A DNA stretch of 64,000 nt from DASYTH01 sp045806965 (GCA_045806965.1 JBJMIG010000081.1:4746-68745), one strand, 5' to 3'; positions 16,876-28,750 are shown, counted from the first letter of the stretch. The notes: a model not told the origin generated them from the letters alone. A program made the numbers and translations.

Positions 16876-18626
16876 CGTTGTCGAGCCGACTATGCCGGGC
16901 GGGATCGGCCGCGGCCCTCGCGCTGACCCTGTTCGCCGCGGGATGTGCCAACATCCCGGACCAGTCGACCGCGCAGGCGTTGCAGGACGGCAGCAAGTCC
17001 GGCACCGACCGGATCGCCGAACCCAACCCCAAGGACGACCCGATGACCCTGGTCCGGGCGTTCATCGAGCAGGCCGGCAACCCGGCCGCGGCCAAGACCT
17101 ACCTCACCGACCAGGCGCGGCAGACCTGGCCGAGCGACAACCTGCCGACGATCATCGCCGACTCGTTCAACACCGCGCCGCCGCCCGTGCAGGAACGCAA
17201 GGCCCAAGGTGACGACCAGACCAACGAGGTCACCGTGCTGTTGACCGTGACCAACGTGGGACGGCTCGGCGCGGACGGCGCGTTCATTCCGGTGGTCGGC
17301 ACCAGCAGCTACGAAGTGGTGGTGCGGCGGGCGGCGGTCGGCGACGTCTGGCGGATCCAGTCACCGCCCCCGAACACCGTTCTGATCACCTTGCCCGAGT
17401 TCGACCGCAGCTACCAGCAGGTGAGGATCTCCTTCTTCGACCCGGGTTTCCGGGTGGTGGTGCCGGACCTGCGCTACGTCCCGGCGCTGCCGGTCGGCGG
17501 CGTGCCGGACCGGGTCATCCGCCGGCTGCTGGAGGGGCCTTCGGAGACGCTGCGCTCGGCGGTGCGCACCGAGCTGCCCTCCGACACCGGGCTACAGACC
17601 AACGTGGTGTCCGAGCCGGACGGTGCGTGGGTGGTGAACCTGACCCGGATCGGCGACAAGACCCAGGAGGAACGTGGGCTGATCGCCGCGCAGATCGTGC
17701 TGTCCCTCAAGGACGTCACCCGCAGCCAGATCCGGCTGCTGGTGGACGGGCATCCGCTGATCCCCGGCCACGGTGGTGACTGGCGACCGAGCGACATTCC
17801 GTTCTACGACACTCAGACCAAGCCCAACGCCGAGTTGCCCGGTCTGTTCACCGCGAACGGGCGGATCTTCTCACTGCGCGACGGCGCCCCGATCCCCGGG
17901 CCGGCCGGCGACGGCGAGTTGAAGGTGCAGAGCGCCGCCCAGACGGTGGACGGCAAGAACCTGGCGGTGGTCCAGGAGGTTCCCACCGGGGTGCGGCTGC
18001 GGATCGGGGAGATGGCGGGCAACCTCCAGGAGGTTGACCTGAAGCCGTCCACGCTGACCAGACCGACCTGGCTGCTCGGCACGCCGACCGCGCCGAGCAA
18101 CGAGGTGTGGACCGTGCAGAACGGGGTGGACGTGGTCCGGGTGGTGCGCACCGGGAACGGCTCCTGGGTGCCGAGCGTGGTGAACGCCTCGGCGCTCAAG
18201 TCCTACGGCACCCTCACCGACCTGCGGTTGTCCCGGGACGGCGTGCGCGTCGCGGTGGTGGCCAACGGCCAGGTCGTGGTGGCTTCGGTGATGCGTGACA
18301 AGGACTCCGTAGTGATCAACGCGCCGAGGGCGCTGCAGATGTCCCAGGTGCACGACGTGGTTGGCGTCGACTGGCACGGCCTCGAGGAGGTCGTCGCCGC
18401 GACCAGGCAGAGCGGCCAGCCGGTGGTCAGCATCTCGGTGGACGGCTTCTACCTCACCGCCTACAGCACCTCCAACCTGGGCACCCCGGTGTCCGCGGTG
18501 GCCGCCGCGCCGGACCGCGACGTGGTGGTGACGGACCGCAGCGGCATGTGGGTCGCCTCGGGGGCGGCGCAGGTGTGGCGGCTCCTGCACCAGGTCCCCG
18601 GCGCTCACCCGTTCTACCCCGGCTGA
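16872..18626 (+). CDS. lpqB: Lipoprotein LpqB (GerMN and beta-propeller domains)
   Basis: Secreted lipoprotein of 584 residues. The signal peptide ends in the lipobox LFAAGC, so Cys25 becomes the lipid anchor. An N-terminal alpha/beta region is followed by a GerMN domain near 190-310 (VRRLLEGPSETLRS-like segment around 215) and a C-terminal LpqB propeller-type domain. In mycobacteria LpqB binds the MtrB sensor domain and modulates MtrA phosphorylation, consistent with the GTGA overlap with mtrB here. Complete in length with no defects seen. Confidence 0.95.
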   Translation: MTLSSRLCRAGSAAALALTLFAAGCANIPDQSTAQALQDGSKSGTDRIAEPNPKDDPMTLVRAFIEQAGNPAAAKTYLTDQARQTWPSDNLPTIIADSFNTAPPPVQERKAQGDDQTNEVTVLLTVTNVGRLGADGAFIPVVGTSSYEVVVRRAAVGDVWRIQSPPPNTVLITLPEFDRSYQQVRISFFDPGFRVVVPDLRYVPALPVGGVPDRVIRRLLEGPSETLRSAVRTELPSDTGLQTNVVSEPDGAWVVNLTRIGDKTQEERGLIAAQIVLSLKDVTRSQIRLLVDGHPLIPGHGGDWRPSDIPFYDTQTKPNAELPGLFTANGRIFSLRDGAPIPGPAGDGELKVQSAAQTVDGKNLAVVQEVPTGVRLRIGEMAGNLQEVDLKPSTLTRPTWLLGTPTAPSNEVWTVQNGVDVVRVVRTGNGSWVPSVVNASALKSYGTLTDLRLSRDGVRVAVVANGQVVVASVMRDKDSVVINAPRALQMSQVHDVVGVDWHGLEEVVAATRQSGQPVVSISVDGFYLTAYSTSNLGTPVSAVAAAPDRDVVVTDRSGMWVASGAAQVWRLLHQVPGAHPFYPG

Positions 18627-18686
18627 GCGGTGTCTTCGGCGCTCACTCCCAGGTCCGCCCGGGCGGCTGCGGAGCGCGTCAGCGCG

Positions 18687-18743
18687 TACAGCGCAAGGTC
18701 ACCTTCATGGGGTTCTAGACGCGCAAGGTGACATTCCGCTGTA
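18687..18743. repeat. Family 1 intergenic repeat (copy 2)
   Basis: Two related half-units in the gap after lpqB: TACAGCGCAAGGTCACCTTC at 18687-18706 and GCGCAAGGTGACATTCCGCT followed by GTA at 18721-18743. Unlike other copies, the units lie in the same orientation. This is the only family 1 copy not between convergent genes; comF follows on the same strand. Confidence 0.85.
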
Positions 18744-18849
18744 CCTGCTGCGCTCACTCGCTCGGTCCTCGCTCGCTGCGCTGCTCGTCAGTCCGGCTGC
18801 GGCGCGCCTCGTGCCAAGGGCCGGTGCGGAACTGTCGGTGGGCTCCGGC

Positions 18850-19533
18850 ATGCTCCATGACGTGCGAACACCAGTGCGAATGTTGGTCGACCTGTTGGTG
18901 CCGCTGTACTGCGCCGGCTGCGGGGATCCCGGAGTCACCTGGTGCGCGACGTGCGCCCGCCGGCTCGGCGCGCCGGCCCAGGTCGAGCGTGCGGCCACCG
19001 CGAACGGGCCGCCGGTCTACGCACTGGGCCGCTACGACGGCCCGGCCCGCCGGGCCGTGCTTGGCTACAAGGAGCGCGGCCGGCGTGACCTGGCCGCGCC
19101 GCTCGGTGCGGCCCTCGGCGTCGCGCTGCTCCGGTTGCCCGAGGTGCGGGCCGGCCCGGACGGCACCTGTTACCTGGTGCCCGCACCGTCACGGCCGGCC
19201 GCGGTCCGGCTCCGCGGCGGGCCGCACCTGCACGCCATCGCCAGGCACTGCGCGGCCACCCTGGCCGGGGCGGGCCAACCGGCCGCGGTGGCCCCCGCAC
19301 TGCGGCTCGGGTCACGGGCCAGGGACTCGGTCGGGCTCGACGCCCCGGCGCGCGCGGCCAACCTGCGCGGCCGGCTGCGCCGGGTTCCGGCCGGTACGCC
19401 CCCGCCCGGCCAGCCCGTCGTCCTGCTCGACGACGTGATCACCACCGGTGCCACCGCGGCCGCGTGCACCGAGGTGCTCGCCGCCGGCGGCATCCCGGTG
19501 CGGGCCGTGCTGGTGCTGACCGCCACCGGCTAG
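18850..19533 (+). CDS. comF: ComF family phosphoribosyltransferase-like protein
   Basis: About 227 residues. A cysteine cluster near the N terminus (CAGCG and CATCARR) looks like the small zinc-binding region of ComF/GntX proteins. The C terminus has the PRPP-binding motif VVLLDDVITTGATAAAC typical of type I phosphoribosyltransferase folds. Relatives take part in DNA uptake in naturally competent bacteria; in non-competent actinobacteria the role is unknown. Start is uncertain among ATG 18850, ATG 18880 (MLVDLLVPLYCAGCG, closest to homologues) and GTG 18811. Conserved position between lpqB and hpf as in Rv3242c. Confidence 0.85.
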   Translation: MLHDVRTPVRMLVDLLVPLYCAGCGDPGVTWCATCARRLGAPAQVERAATANGPPVYALGRYDGPARRAVLGYKERGRRDLAAPLGAALGVALLRLPEVRAGPDGTCYLVPAPSRPAAVRLRGGPHLHAIARHCAATLAGAGQPAAVAPALRLGSRARDSVGLDAPARAANLRGRLRRVPAGTPPPGQPVVLLDDVITTGATAAACTEVLAAGGIPVRAVLVLTATG

Positions 19534-20049
19534 GCCTCCCACCGGCTGGACCCCCATCCGGGTGGAACCGTCCGGTGCGCGCCCCGACTTCCGCGGCTGG
19601 CCGGTCGGTTGGCGGAGCCGTTCGGATGGGCCGGTGCGGCCGGCGTCGTCGGTATGACGTGCGTATGACGTGGGCCGGAGGGGTGAATGTCCGGCCAGAA
19701 GGCTGGACGGTTGGAGACATCTCGAGTATTGGCGAACGGCGGCGGTTGCGGACCGTGACGCCGTCGCCGTGCACAACTTCGCCCTCCCTGGGACTGTTGC
19801 TCGAGGACAAGCCGAGCTAACGTGCCGCCTATCACGTTTCCGGTTCGCGGGGAGGAGGCGAGGAGCCCATGACCCTGGCGCCGGAGGGGCCCTGAGGAGG
19901 GAAGCGCCCGGCTGGAGACGACCCGGCCGTGCGACCCGAACCTCGGGCACCGTCCTGGTCAGCGAGCAAAGACTCGTTGGGCCAACCAGGCGATTCGGCG
20001 CCGCAATGTTCGCTGACGAAGAGCTCGCAATGGGCGAGGGAGGTCGTGT
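19534..20049 (+). other. 516-base gap upstream of hpf, probable regulatory leader
   Basis: No convincing gene. It holds an 11-bp-spaced direct repeat (19652-19672) and a tiny reading frame of eight codons (19869-19895, MTLAPEGP) preceded by a very purine-rich stretch including GGAGGAGG. Such a frame could be a leader peptide, but nothing confirms it. No clear -35/-10 pair was found. Confidence 0.5.
19652..19672 (+). repeat. Direct repeat GTATGACGTG spaced by 11 bp
   Basis: Two exact copies of GTATGACGTG at 19652-19661 and 19663-19672. Their start points are 11 bases apart, about one helical turn, the arrangement used by many OmpR-family regulators for tandem binding. They lie about 380 bases upstream of hpf. 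Confidence 0.5.
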
Positions 20050-20733
20050 ATGGACATCGTGGTAAAAGGCCGCAACGTCGAGATTCCCGATCATTACCGG
20101 GTACATGTCGAAGAGAAGATGTCGCGCCTGGAGCGGTACGACCGGAAGGTCATCCGCTTCGACGTTGAGTTGTTCCACGAACCCAACCGCAGGCAGTCCA
20201 AGAACTGCCAGCGGGTGGAGATCACCGGCAAGGGCAGAGGGCCCGCCGTTCGAGCCGAGGCATCCGCTGGCGACTTCTACGCCGCGCTTGACTTTGCCGT
20301 GTCGAAGCTCGAGAACCGTCTGCGTCGGCTGCATGACCGCAGGCGAGTGCACTACGGGCGTCGAAGTCCGGCCTCCGTCGCTGAGGCCACCTCCATCACC
20401 ATCGGTGCGGTGCCGTTCGGCAACGACGCTCTCACGAAGAGCGAACCCGTCGGCCACGCCGCGACCCAGACCGCCTTACTGCCGACGAGAGAGTCGGCCT
20501 ACGAGGGTATTCCGGAGCTTCCTGAGCAGCGTTGGGACATCGACGACCACCCGCCGGGAAGCATCGTGCGGGAGAAGTCGCACCCCTCCGAGCCGATGAG
20601 CGTTGACCAGGCTCTTTACCAGATGGAACTGGTCGGTCACGACTTCTACCTCTTCAACGACACCGAGTCGGGCAAGCCGAGTGTCGTCTACCGCCGTAAG
20701 GGATTCGACTACGGCGTCATCAGACTCGCCTGA
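20050..20733 (+). CDS. hpf: Ribosome hibernation promoting factor, long form
   Basis: 227 residues: an N-terminal S30AE/YfiA domain (MDIVVKGRNVEIPDHYRVHV to about residue 105, with LDFAVSKLENRLRRLHDRR), a variable linker, and the C-terminal dimerising domain (about 170-227, PMSVDQALYQMELVGHDFYLF). Long HPF joins two 70S ribosomes into inactive 100S particles in stationary phase or stress. The ATG follows GAGGGAGG with normal spacing. Position before secA matches Rv3241c. The long 5' gap suggests stress-responsive control. Confidence 0.95.
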   Translation: MDIVVKGRNVEIPDHYRVHVEEKMSRLERYDRKVIRFDVELFHEPNRRQSKNCQRVEITGKGRGPAVRAEASAGDFYAALDFAVSKLENRLRRLHDRRRVHYGRRSPASVAEATSITIGAVPFGNDALTKSEPVGHAATQTALLPTRESAYEGIPELPEQRWDIDDHPPGSIVREKSHPSEPMSVDQALYQMELVGHDFYLFNDTESGKPSVVYRRKGFDYGVIRLA

Positions 20734-20757
20734 GTCTGCCATCCCGGACTTGTGTTG

Positions 20758-20794
20758 AAGGTTGCCCCGGGTCGTCGTCGCCCCGGGGCACCTT
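20758..20794 (+). terminator. Hairpin between hpf and secA
   Basis: AAGGTTGCCCCGGG pairs with CCCCGGGGCACCTT across a loop of about nine bases, with one bulge. A stem of about 13 pairs starts 25 bases after the hpf stop. There is no T run, so it would be the U-less hairpin type common in GC-rich actinobacteria. Confidence 0.6.
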
Positions 20795-20809
20795 CGCGTG
20801 CGGACGGCC

Positions 20810-20815
20810 TACGAT
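20810..20815 (+). promoter_or_regulatory. Candidate -10 element of secA
   Basis: TACGAT fits TANNNT and lies just after the hpf hairpin, about 60 bases before the secA start. No good -35 is visible. Assignment rests on position and the hexamer only. Confidence 0.35.
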
Positions 20816-20873
20816 GGGGTGCAGACGCGCCCGGGGTGGGTGCGCAACAAGCCACGCTAGTGAGGTCGACCTG

Positions 20874-23756
<2,883 letters not shown>

Positions 23757-23803
23757 CGCCCGAGCCGAACCGGTGCGCTCGAACCCGGCCCGGACGCCGC
23801 GCG

Positions 23804-24313
23804 CTACGGGCGGTGGTGGCTGCCCCCGGCCGTGAGCTGGCCGGGATGCAGTGGGCGCAGGAGCTTGCAGCGCCAGTGCCCCTGATTGAGCTCCAGCCGG
23901 CCGGCCAGCGCGATGACCCGTGGCTCGCTTTCGGCGACGGTGACGGTGGCGCAGAGCTCGATGGCGGTGCCCGACGGGCGGCAGGTGCGCAGGCTGCGCA
24001 GGCGGTGGCGCGCGCCGGCCGCCTGGCGGCATCTCGTCGCCAGCGACTCGTAGGCGGCCGGGTCGAGGACGGCGCGCAGCTGGGCGGGCTGCCGGCGGCC
24101 GTCCAGGGCTTCGACCACCAGCGTGAGCAGACGGCCCAGGTGGTCGCGCAGCGGTCCCGGCTCATTCCACTCGGGGGCGTCCGGCTGCGGCCAGTGCGGC
24201 GGCGGTGGTGGCGGCAGCGGGAGCTCGAGGAGCTCGTCCGGCTCGTGTGGGTCGGTACCCGCCGGGCGGCGCGGCGGCTCGTACTCGGACAGCGCGGAGA
24301 GCTGACAAGGCAT
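23804..24313 (-). CDS. Rv3235 family protein
   Basis: 169-residue protein with a proline-rich N terminus (a run of prolines around residues 33-40) and a compact C-terminal domain. That domain has LGRLLTLVVEALDGRRQPAQ, ATRCRQ-type basic segments and the ending WRCKLLRPLHPGQL, typical of the conserved hypothetical family named after Rv3235. Function unknown; no signal peptide or helix. It converges on secA with a 47-base gap. Presence beside secA and the acyltransferase matches the mycobacterial order. Confidence 0.8.
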   Translation of the reverse strand: MPCQLSALSEYEPPRRPAGTDPHEPDELLELPLPPPPPPHWPQPDAPEWNEPGPLRDHLGRLLTLVVEALDGRRQPAQLRAVLDPAAYESLATRCRQAAGARHRLRSLRTCRPSGTAIELCATVTVAESEPRVIALAGRLELNQGHWRCKLLRPLHPGQLTAGGSHHRP

Positions 24314-24352
24314 GCAGGACTGAGGACCGAACCCCGGAGATCAGGACGGACT

Positions 24353-25105
24353 TCACCCGTTCAGGTGGCGCCGGACCAGCTCGAAGCACAGGACGGCGGC
24401 CGCGCTCGAGACGTTGAGCGACTCCACGCCGCCGGCCATGGGAATCGAGAGCCAGCCGGTGACCAGTGCGCGCACCTCGTCGCTCACCCCGGCGGTCTCG
24501 CTGCCGAGCACGAACGCGGCCGGTACGGCCAAGCGGGCGGTGAAGATCGACGAACGGGCACCGGCGTCCAGCGCGTAGAGCGGGTAGCCGGCCGAGCGCA
24601 GCAGGCCGGCCGCCTCGGCCGCGGTCGCGCAGCGCAGCACCGGCGCGTGGAACGCGATCCCGGCGGAGGCCTTGATCACCAGCGGATCGATGCCGGCCAC
24701 CCCGCGGCGCGGCACCACGATGCCCTCAACGCCGGCCGCCGTCGCGGTGCGCAGGATCATGCCGACGTTGGCCGGCGTGGTGATCCCGTCGAGCAGCAGC
24801 ACCCGCGCCGGCCGGGCGCCGAGCGCGTCCGCCAGCCGGCGCATCCGAGGCGCGACCACGTCCGCCAGCACGCCCTGGTCCTGCTTACCGTTGCCAGCCA
24901 ACACTTTCACCCGATGGGCGGAAGCCGACGACACCGGCACCCCGCGCCGCGCGGCGGCATCGAGAATCTCGCGCATGGACCCGCCCCGGGAACCCTCGGC
25001 GACGATCACCTTGTCCACCGTCAGGGCCGGATCGGTCAACGCCTCGAGCACCGGCTTGCGCCCGAAGACCGTGACGAACCGGTCCTTGGGCGAAACAGCT
25101 TCCAC
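24353..25105 (-). CDS. TrmH/SpoU family RNA 2'-O-methyltransferase
   Basis: About 250 residues. An N-terminal substrate-binding domain (VFGRKPVLEALTDPALTVDK) is followed by the SPOUT catalytic domain with its trefoil-knot motifs: LLLDGITTPANVGMILRTA, AFVLGSETAGVSDEV and IPMAGGVESLNVSSAAAVL, the last binding SAM. It probably methylates ribose in tRNA or rRNA. The start is uncertain: the frame is open to ATG 25192, but that codon overlaps the divergent acyltransferase start, so GTG 25105 or 25123 is more likely. The target nucleotide cannot be read from sequence. Confidence 0.85.
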   Translation of the reverse strand: MEAVSPKDRFVTVFGRKPVLEALTDPALTVDKVIVAEGSRGGSMREILDAAARRGVPVSSASAHRVKVLAGNGKQDQGVLADVVAPRMRRLADALGARPARVLLLDGITTPANVGMILRTATAAGVEGIVVPRRGVAGIDPLVIKASAGIAFHAPVLRCATAAEAAGLLRSAGYPLYALDAGARSSIFTARLAVPAAFVLGSETAGVSDEVRALVTGWLSIPMAGGVESLNVSSAAAVLCFELVRRHLNG

Positions 25106-25190
25106 GAGCCGAAAGCATGGCACGTGTCCCGGCTCGCGCGGGCAGGCGCATCGCCGGGCGGGACGCCCTCGATTGGATACTGTCTGGCAC

Positions 25191-26570
25191 ATGGCCGACC
25201 GGCTCTCCGCGCTCGACGCGTCGTTCCTCTACCTCGAGGAGCGTTCGGCGCCGCTGCACGTGGGCAGCGTGGCCGTGTTCCGCAGGCCGAGATCGGGGTT
25301 CGAGTACGGGCGGATGTGCGGGCTGATCGAACGGCAGCTGACGAACGCGCCCCGGTACCGGCAGAAGATCGTCCCGGTGCCCGCGCAGCTGGCCCGTCCG
25401 GTCTGGGTGGACGACCCGGACTTCGACCTGACCTACCACGTGCGGCGCTCCGCGCTGCCCCGCCCCGGCAACGAGGAGCAGTTGCTCGACCTGGTCGCCC
25501 GGCTGATGTCCCGGCCGCTCGACCATGCCCGGCCGCTCTGGGAGGTCTACCTGGTCGAGGGCCTGGCCCGGGGCCACGTCGCGCTGGTCACCAAGACCCA
25601 CCAGGCGCTGGTGGACGGGGTGCGCACGGTTGACATCGGCCAGCTCATCCTGGCCACCTCGGCGTACGAGCCGGAACAGCGCGCGCCGCACTGGTTGCCG
25701 GGCCGCCCGCCGGGTCGCCCGGCGTTGGTGCTGGACGCGGTCCGGGAGACGGTGCGCCGGCCGGCGCAGGTGATCGAGAACGCCCGGTCCGCCGCCGTCG
25801 ACGCGGCGAGCACGGCCCGCCGGGTGGCCGGCGCGATGAGCGGGCTGCTCGCCGCGATCGGCGACGTGGCCCGGCCGGCCGCCGCCGGCCCGCTGAACGT
25901 GCCGATCGGCAGCCAGCGGCGCTTCGCCGTGGCCAGGGCCGACCTGGACGACCTGCGCCGGTGCGGCGCCGAGCACGGCGGCACGGTCCACGACGTCGTG
26001 CTCGCGGTGGTCGCCGGTGCGTTGCGCGCCTGGCTGCTGTCCCGGGGAGAACCGGTCACCTCGTCGACCACACTGCGCGCGCTGGTCCCGCTCGCGGTGA
26101 GCGCCGCCGGCGACACGGTGACCCCGTACCTTGTCGATCTTCCGGTCGGCGAGCCGAACCCGTTCGTGCGCCTCCAGCACATCGGCCACGCCATGCGGGC
26201 ACACACCGACTCGGCCCGCTCGGTCGCCGCCGACGCGCTGCTGCGGGCCGGCGCGTACTCCCCGGCCACCCTGCACGCGCTCGGCGCGCGGGCCGCGACG
26301 AGTTTCGCCAAGCGGATCTTCAACCTGGTGATCACCTACGTGCCCGGCCCGCAGCGGCCGCTCTACGCCGGCACCGCGCAGCTGACCGAGGTGTTCCCGG
26401 TGGTGCCGCTGATCCGCGAGCAGGCGCTCGCGGTCGGGGTGACCTCCTATGACGGCGGGGTCTACTTCGGCCTCACCGGGGACCGGGACGCCATGTCCGA
26501 CGTGGATACCGTGGCGAAGATGGTGGCAGAGTCGGTCGATGAGTTGTTGACGACACCGAGGCGGTCATGA
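25191..26570 (+). CDS. WS/DGAT-family wax ester synthase/diacylglycerol acyltransferase, altered active-site motif
   Basis: 459 residues. It begins MADRLSALDASFLYLEE, the standard start of the family, and ends with the DUF1298-type C-terminal domain (FNLVITYVPGPQRPLYAGT, then GVTSYDGGVYFGLTGDRDAM). These enzymes join acyl-CoA to alcohols or diacylglycerol for storage lipid. The active-site motif HHxxxDG reads HQALVDG here (His137, Gln138, Asp142, Gly143), so the second His, expected to be the catalytic base, is Gln. The protein may have low or different activity. The position corresponds to Rv3233c/Rv3234c. It overlaps the next gene by four bases. Confidence 0.88.
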   Translation: MADRLSALDASFLYLEERSAPLHVGSVAVFRRPRSGFEYGRMCGLIERQLTNAPRYRQKIVPVPAQLARPVWVDDPDFDLTYHVRRSALPRPGNEEQLLDLVARLMSRPLDHARPLWEVYLVEGLARGHVALVTKTHQALVDGVRTVDIGQLILATSAYEPEQRAPHWLPGRPPGRPALVLDAVRETVRRPAQVIENARSAAVDAASTARRVAGAMSGLLAAIGDVARPAAAGPLNVPIGSQRRFAVARADLDDLRRCGAEHGGTVHDVVLAVVAGALRAWLLSRGEPVTSSTTLRALVPLAVSAAGDTVTPYLVDLPVGEPNPFVRLQHIGHAMRAHTDSARSVAADALLRAGAYSPATLHALGARAATSFAKRIFNLVITYVPGPQRPLYAGTAQLTEVFPVVPLIREQALAVGVTSYDGGVYFGLTGDRDAMSDVDTVAKMVAESVDELLTTPRRS

Positions 26571-27070
26571 GGGTCTACATTCCGGCGACCATGTCCATGC
26601 TGGCCGCGCTGAGCGCCGACGGGGAGCTGACCGCGGTCAACAACACCGCATTCGCGCTGACCCCGGCGCTTCGCGAGTACTACCAGGCCGGCGACGCCGA
26701 GGAGTTGGAGTACGCGGCGATGCTCGAGGCGGCCAGGGCGTCCCTGCGGCTGATCGCCGGCGAGCTGGCCGGCGACCCGAAGGTGCTGCCGCGCCGCGCG
26801 GTGGTCTCCGCGGACGTCGAGGACGTGACGCTGCGGCCCGACCTCGACTACGCCGCGGTCCGGTTGGGCGCTCCGGTGCCGTTCACGGTGGTCGCCGCGG
26901 TGCACGTGGACACCCCCGAGGCGGAGGACGCGGTGCGGGCCGCCGCCGAGGTGATCGACGCCGCCGACCTCGGCGACCCGGACGCGGAGTTCACCCTGGG
27001 CGGCGCGGAGGACTTCGAGCTGTCCTGGTACGCGGCCCAGGAGCTGCAGTTCCTCCTCGAGCTGCTCTAG
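26567..27070 (+). CDS. DUF6912 family protein (Rv3231c-like)
   Basis: 167 residues starting MRVYIPATMSMLAALSADGE. Acidic, cytosolic, no membrane segment. Conserved features are the N-terminal RVYIPAT strand, ALTPALREYYQAGDAEELEY and the final ELSWYAAQELQFLLELL. It belongs to a conserved actinobacterial family of unknown function. The ATGA overlap with the acyltransferase gene implies coupled translation, and pruA follows 51 bases later on the same strand. Confidence 0.8.
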   Translation: MRVYIPATMSMLAALSADGELTAVNNTAFALTPALREYYQAGDAEELEYAAMLEAARASLRLIAGELAGDPKVLPRRAVVSADVEDVTLRPDLDYAAVRLGAPVPFTVVAAVHVDTPEAEDAVRAAAEVIDAADLGDPDAEFTLGGAEDFELSWYAAQELQFLLELL

Positions 27071-27121
27071 GTGCCAGACTGGAGGCGCCACAAGCAGCCC
27101 CAGGAAGTCGAGGAGCACCCG

Positions 27122-28750
27122 ATGGACGCGGTGTCGTCAGTGCCGGAGCCGGTCAACGAGCGGGTGCGCGGCTACCCGCCGGGCAGTGCCGAGCGGGAGT
27201 CGTTGCAGCGCAGGATCGCGGAGCTGGCGGACGAGGCACCCGAGCTCCCGATGACCATCGGCGGCGCGGGCCGGATGGCCGGCGGTGACCGGATCGACGT
27301 GGTCGCGCCGCACGATCACCGGCACGTGCTCGGGGTCAGCGCCCAGGCGACCGACGCGGACGTGGCGGACGCGGTGAGCGCCGCCAAGCAGGCCGCGCCC
27401 GGCTGGCGGGAGCTGCCGTTCGACGAACGCGCGGCGATTCTGCTGCGGGCCGCCGACCTGCTCGCCGGCCCGTGGCGGGACACCCTCAACGCGGCCACCA
27501 TGCTCGGACAGTCCAAGACCGTGCAGCAGGCGGAGATCGACAGCGCCTGCGAGCTGATCGACTTCTGGCGGTTCAACGTACACTTCGCCAGCCGGATCCT
27601 GGCCGAGCAGCCGTACTCGTCGCCGGGTGTGTGGAACCGGTTCGACCACCGGCCGCTCGACGGCTTCGTCACGGCGATCACCCCGTTCAACTTCACCGCG
27701 ATCGCCGGCAACCTGCCAACCGCGCCCGCGCTGATGGGCAACACCGTGGTCTGGAAGCCGTCGCCGACCCAGCAGCTGGCCGCGCACTACACGATGCGGC
27801 TGCTCGAGGCGGCCGGCCTGCCGCCCGGAGTGATCAACATGGTGACCGGCGACGGCGCCGCGGTGAGCACGGTCGCGATGTCCGACCCGGACTTCGCCGG
27901 CCTGCACTTCACCGGGTCCACCAAGACATTCAAGATGCTCTGGCGCGGCATCGGCGAGCACCTGGACAGCTACCGCTCCTATCCTCGGATCGTCGGCGAG
28001 ACCGGCGGCAAGGACTTCGTGGTGGCGCACCCGTCGGCGGAGCCCGGCGGGCTGGTGACCGGCCTGGTGCGGGGCGCGTTCGAGTACCAGGGGCAGAAGT
28101 GCTCGGCGGCCTCGCGGGCCTACATCGCCCGCTCGCTGTGGGAGGGCGGGGTGCGCGAGCAGCTGGCCGACACCGCCCGGTCACTGTCCTTCGGCGACGT
28201 CACCGACTTCGCCAACTTCGGCGGCGCGGTGATCGACCGGCGGGCGTTCGACAAGCACAAGGCGGCGCTGCGGATGGCCGGCGCCAACTCCTCCATCGAG
28301 GTCCTGGCCGGCGGCACCGCGGACGACTCGATCGGCTACTTCGTGCAGCCGACCGTGCTGCTCGGTACCGACCCGATGAACGAGGTGTTCACCACGGAGT
28401 GGTTCGGCCCGATCCTGGCCGTCTACGTCTACGACGACGCGGACTACGCCAAGGTCCTCGAGCTGGTCGACGGCTCCACCCCGTACGCGCTGACCGGCTC
28501 GGTGTTCGCCACCGACCGGACCGCGGTCGAGCAGGCACACAAGGCCCTGCGGTTCGCCGCCGGCAACTTCTACGTCAACGACAAGCCGACCGGCGCGGTG
28601 GTCGGCCAGCAGCCGTTCGGCGGCAGCCGCGGCTCCGGCACCAACGACAAGGCCGGCTGGAGCTACAACCTCCAGCGCTGGTCCAGCCCGAGGTCGATCA
28701 AGGAGACGTTCGTGCCGCCGACCGACCACACCTACCCCCACATGAGCTGA
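27122..28750 (+). CDS. pruA: L-glutamate gamma-semialdehyde (1-pyrroline-5-carboxylate) dehydrogenase
   Basis: 542-residue aldehyde dehydrogenase oxidising glutamate semialdehyde to glutamate with NAD, the second step of proline degradation. Seen: PFNFTAIAGNLPTAPALMGN, VWKPSPTQ, FTGSTKTFKMLW, the general-base region IVGETGGKDFVVAHPSA, catalytic Cys in YQGQKCSAASRAYI, and QPFGGSRGSGTNDKAG. ATG 27122 is chosen because GAGGAG lies seven bases before it; the frame is open further up to 27071. No proline dehydrogenase gene adjoins it here. The length equals mycobacterial PruA. Confidence 0.95.
   Translation: MDAVSSVPEPVNERVRGYPPGSAERESLQRRIAELADEAPELPMTIGGAGRMAGGDRIDVVAPHDHRHVLGVSAQATDADVADAVSAAKQAAPGWRELPFDERAAILLRAADLLAGPWRDTLNAATMLGQSKTVQQAEIDSACELIDFWRFNVHFASRILAEQPYSSPGVWNRFDHRPLDGFVTAITPFNFTAIAGNLPTAPALMGNTVVWKPSPTQQLAAHYTMRLLEAAGLPPGVINMVTGDGAAVSTVAMSDPDFAGLHFTGSTKTFKMLWRGIGEHLDSYRSYPRIVGETGGKDFVVAHPSAEPGGLVTGLVRGAFEYQGQKCSAASRAYIARSLWEGGVREQLADTARSLSFGDVTDFANFGGAVIDRRAFDKHKAALRMAGANSSIEVLAGGTADDSIGYFVQPTVLLGTDPMNEVFTTEWFGPILAVYVYDDADYAKVLELVDGSTPYALTGSVFATDRTAVEQAHKALRFAAGNFYVNDKPTGAVVGQQPFGGSRGSGTNDKAGWSYNLQRWSSPRSIKETFVPPTDHTYPHMS

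Noticed and set aside
19683..19820. A 45-codon frame from GTG 19683 before hpf
   Set aside because: No ribosome site in the right place, odd composition and no recognisable product. It overlaps the putative regulatory region.
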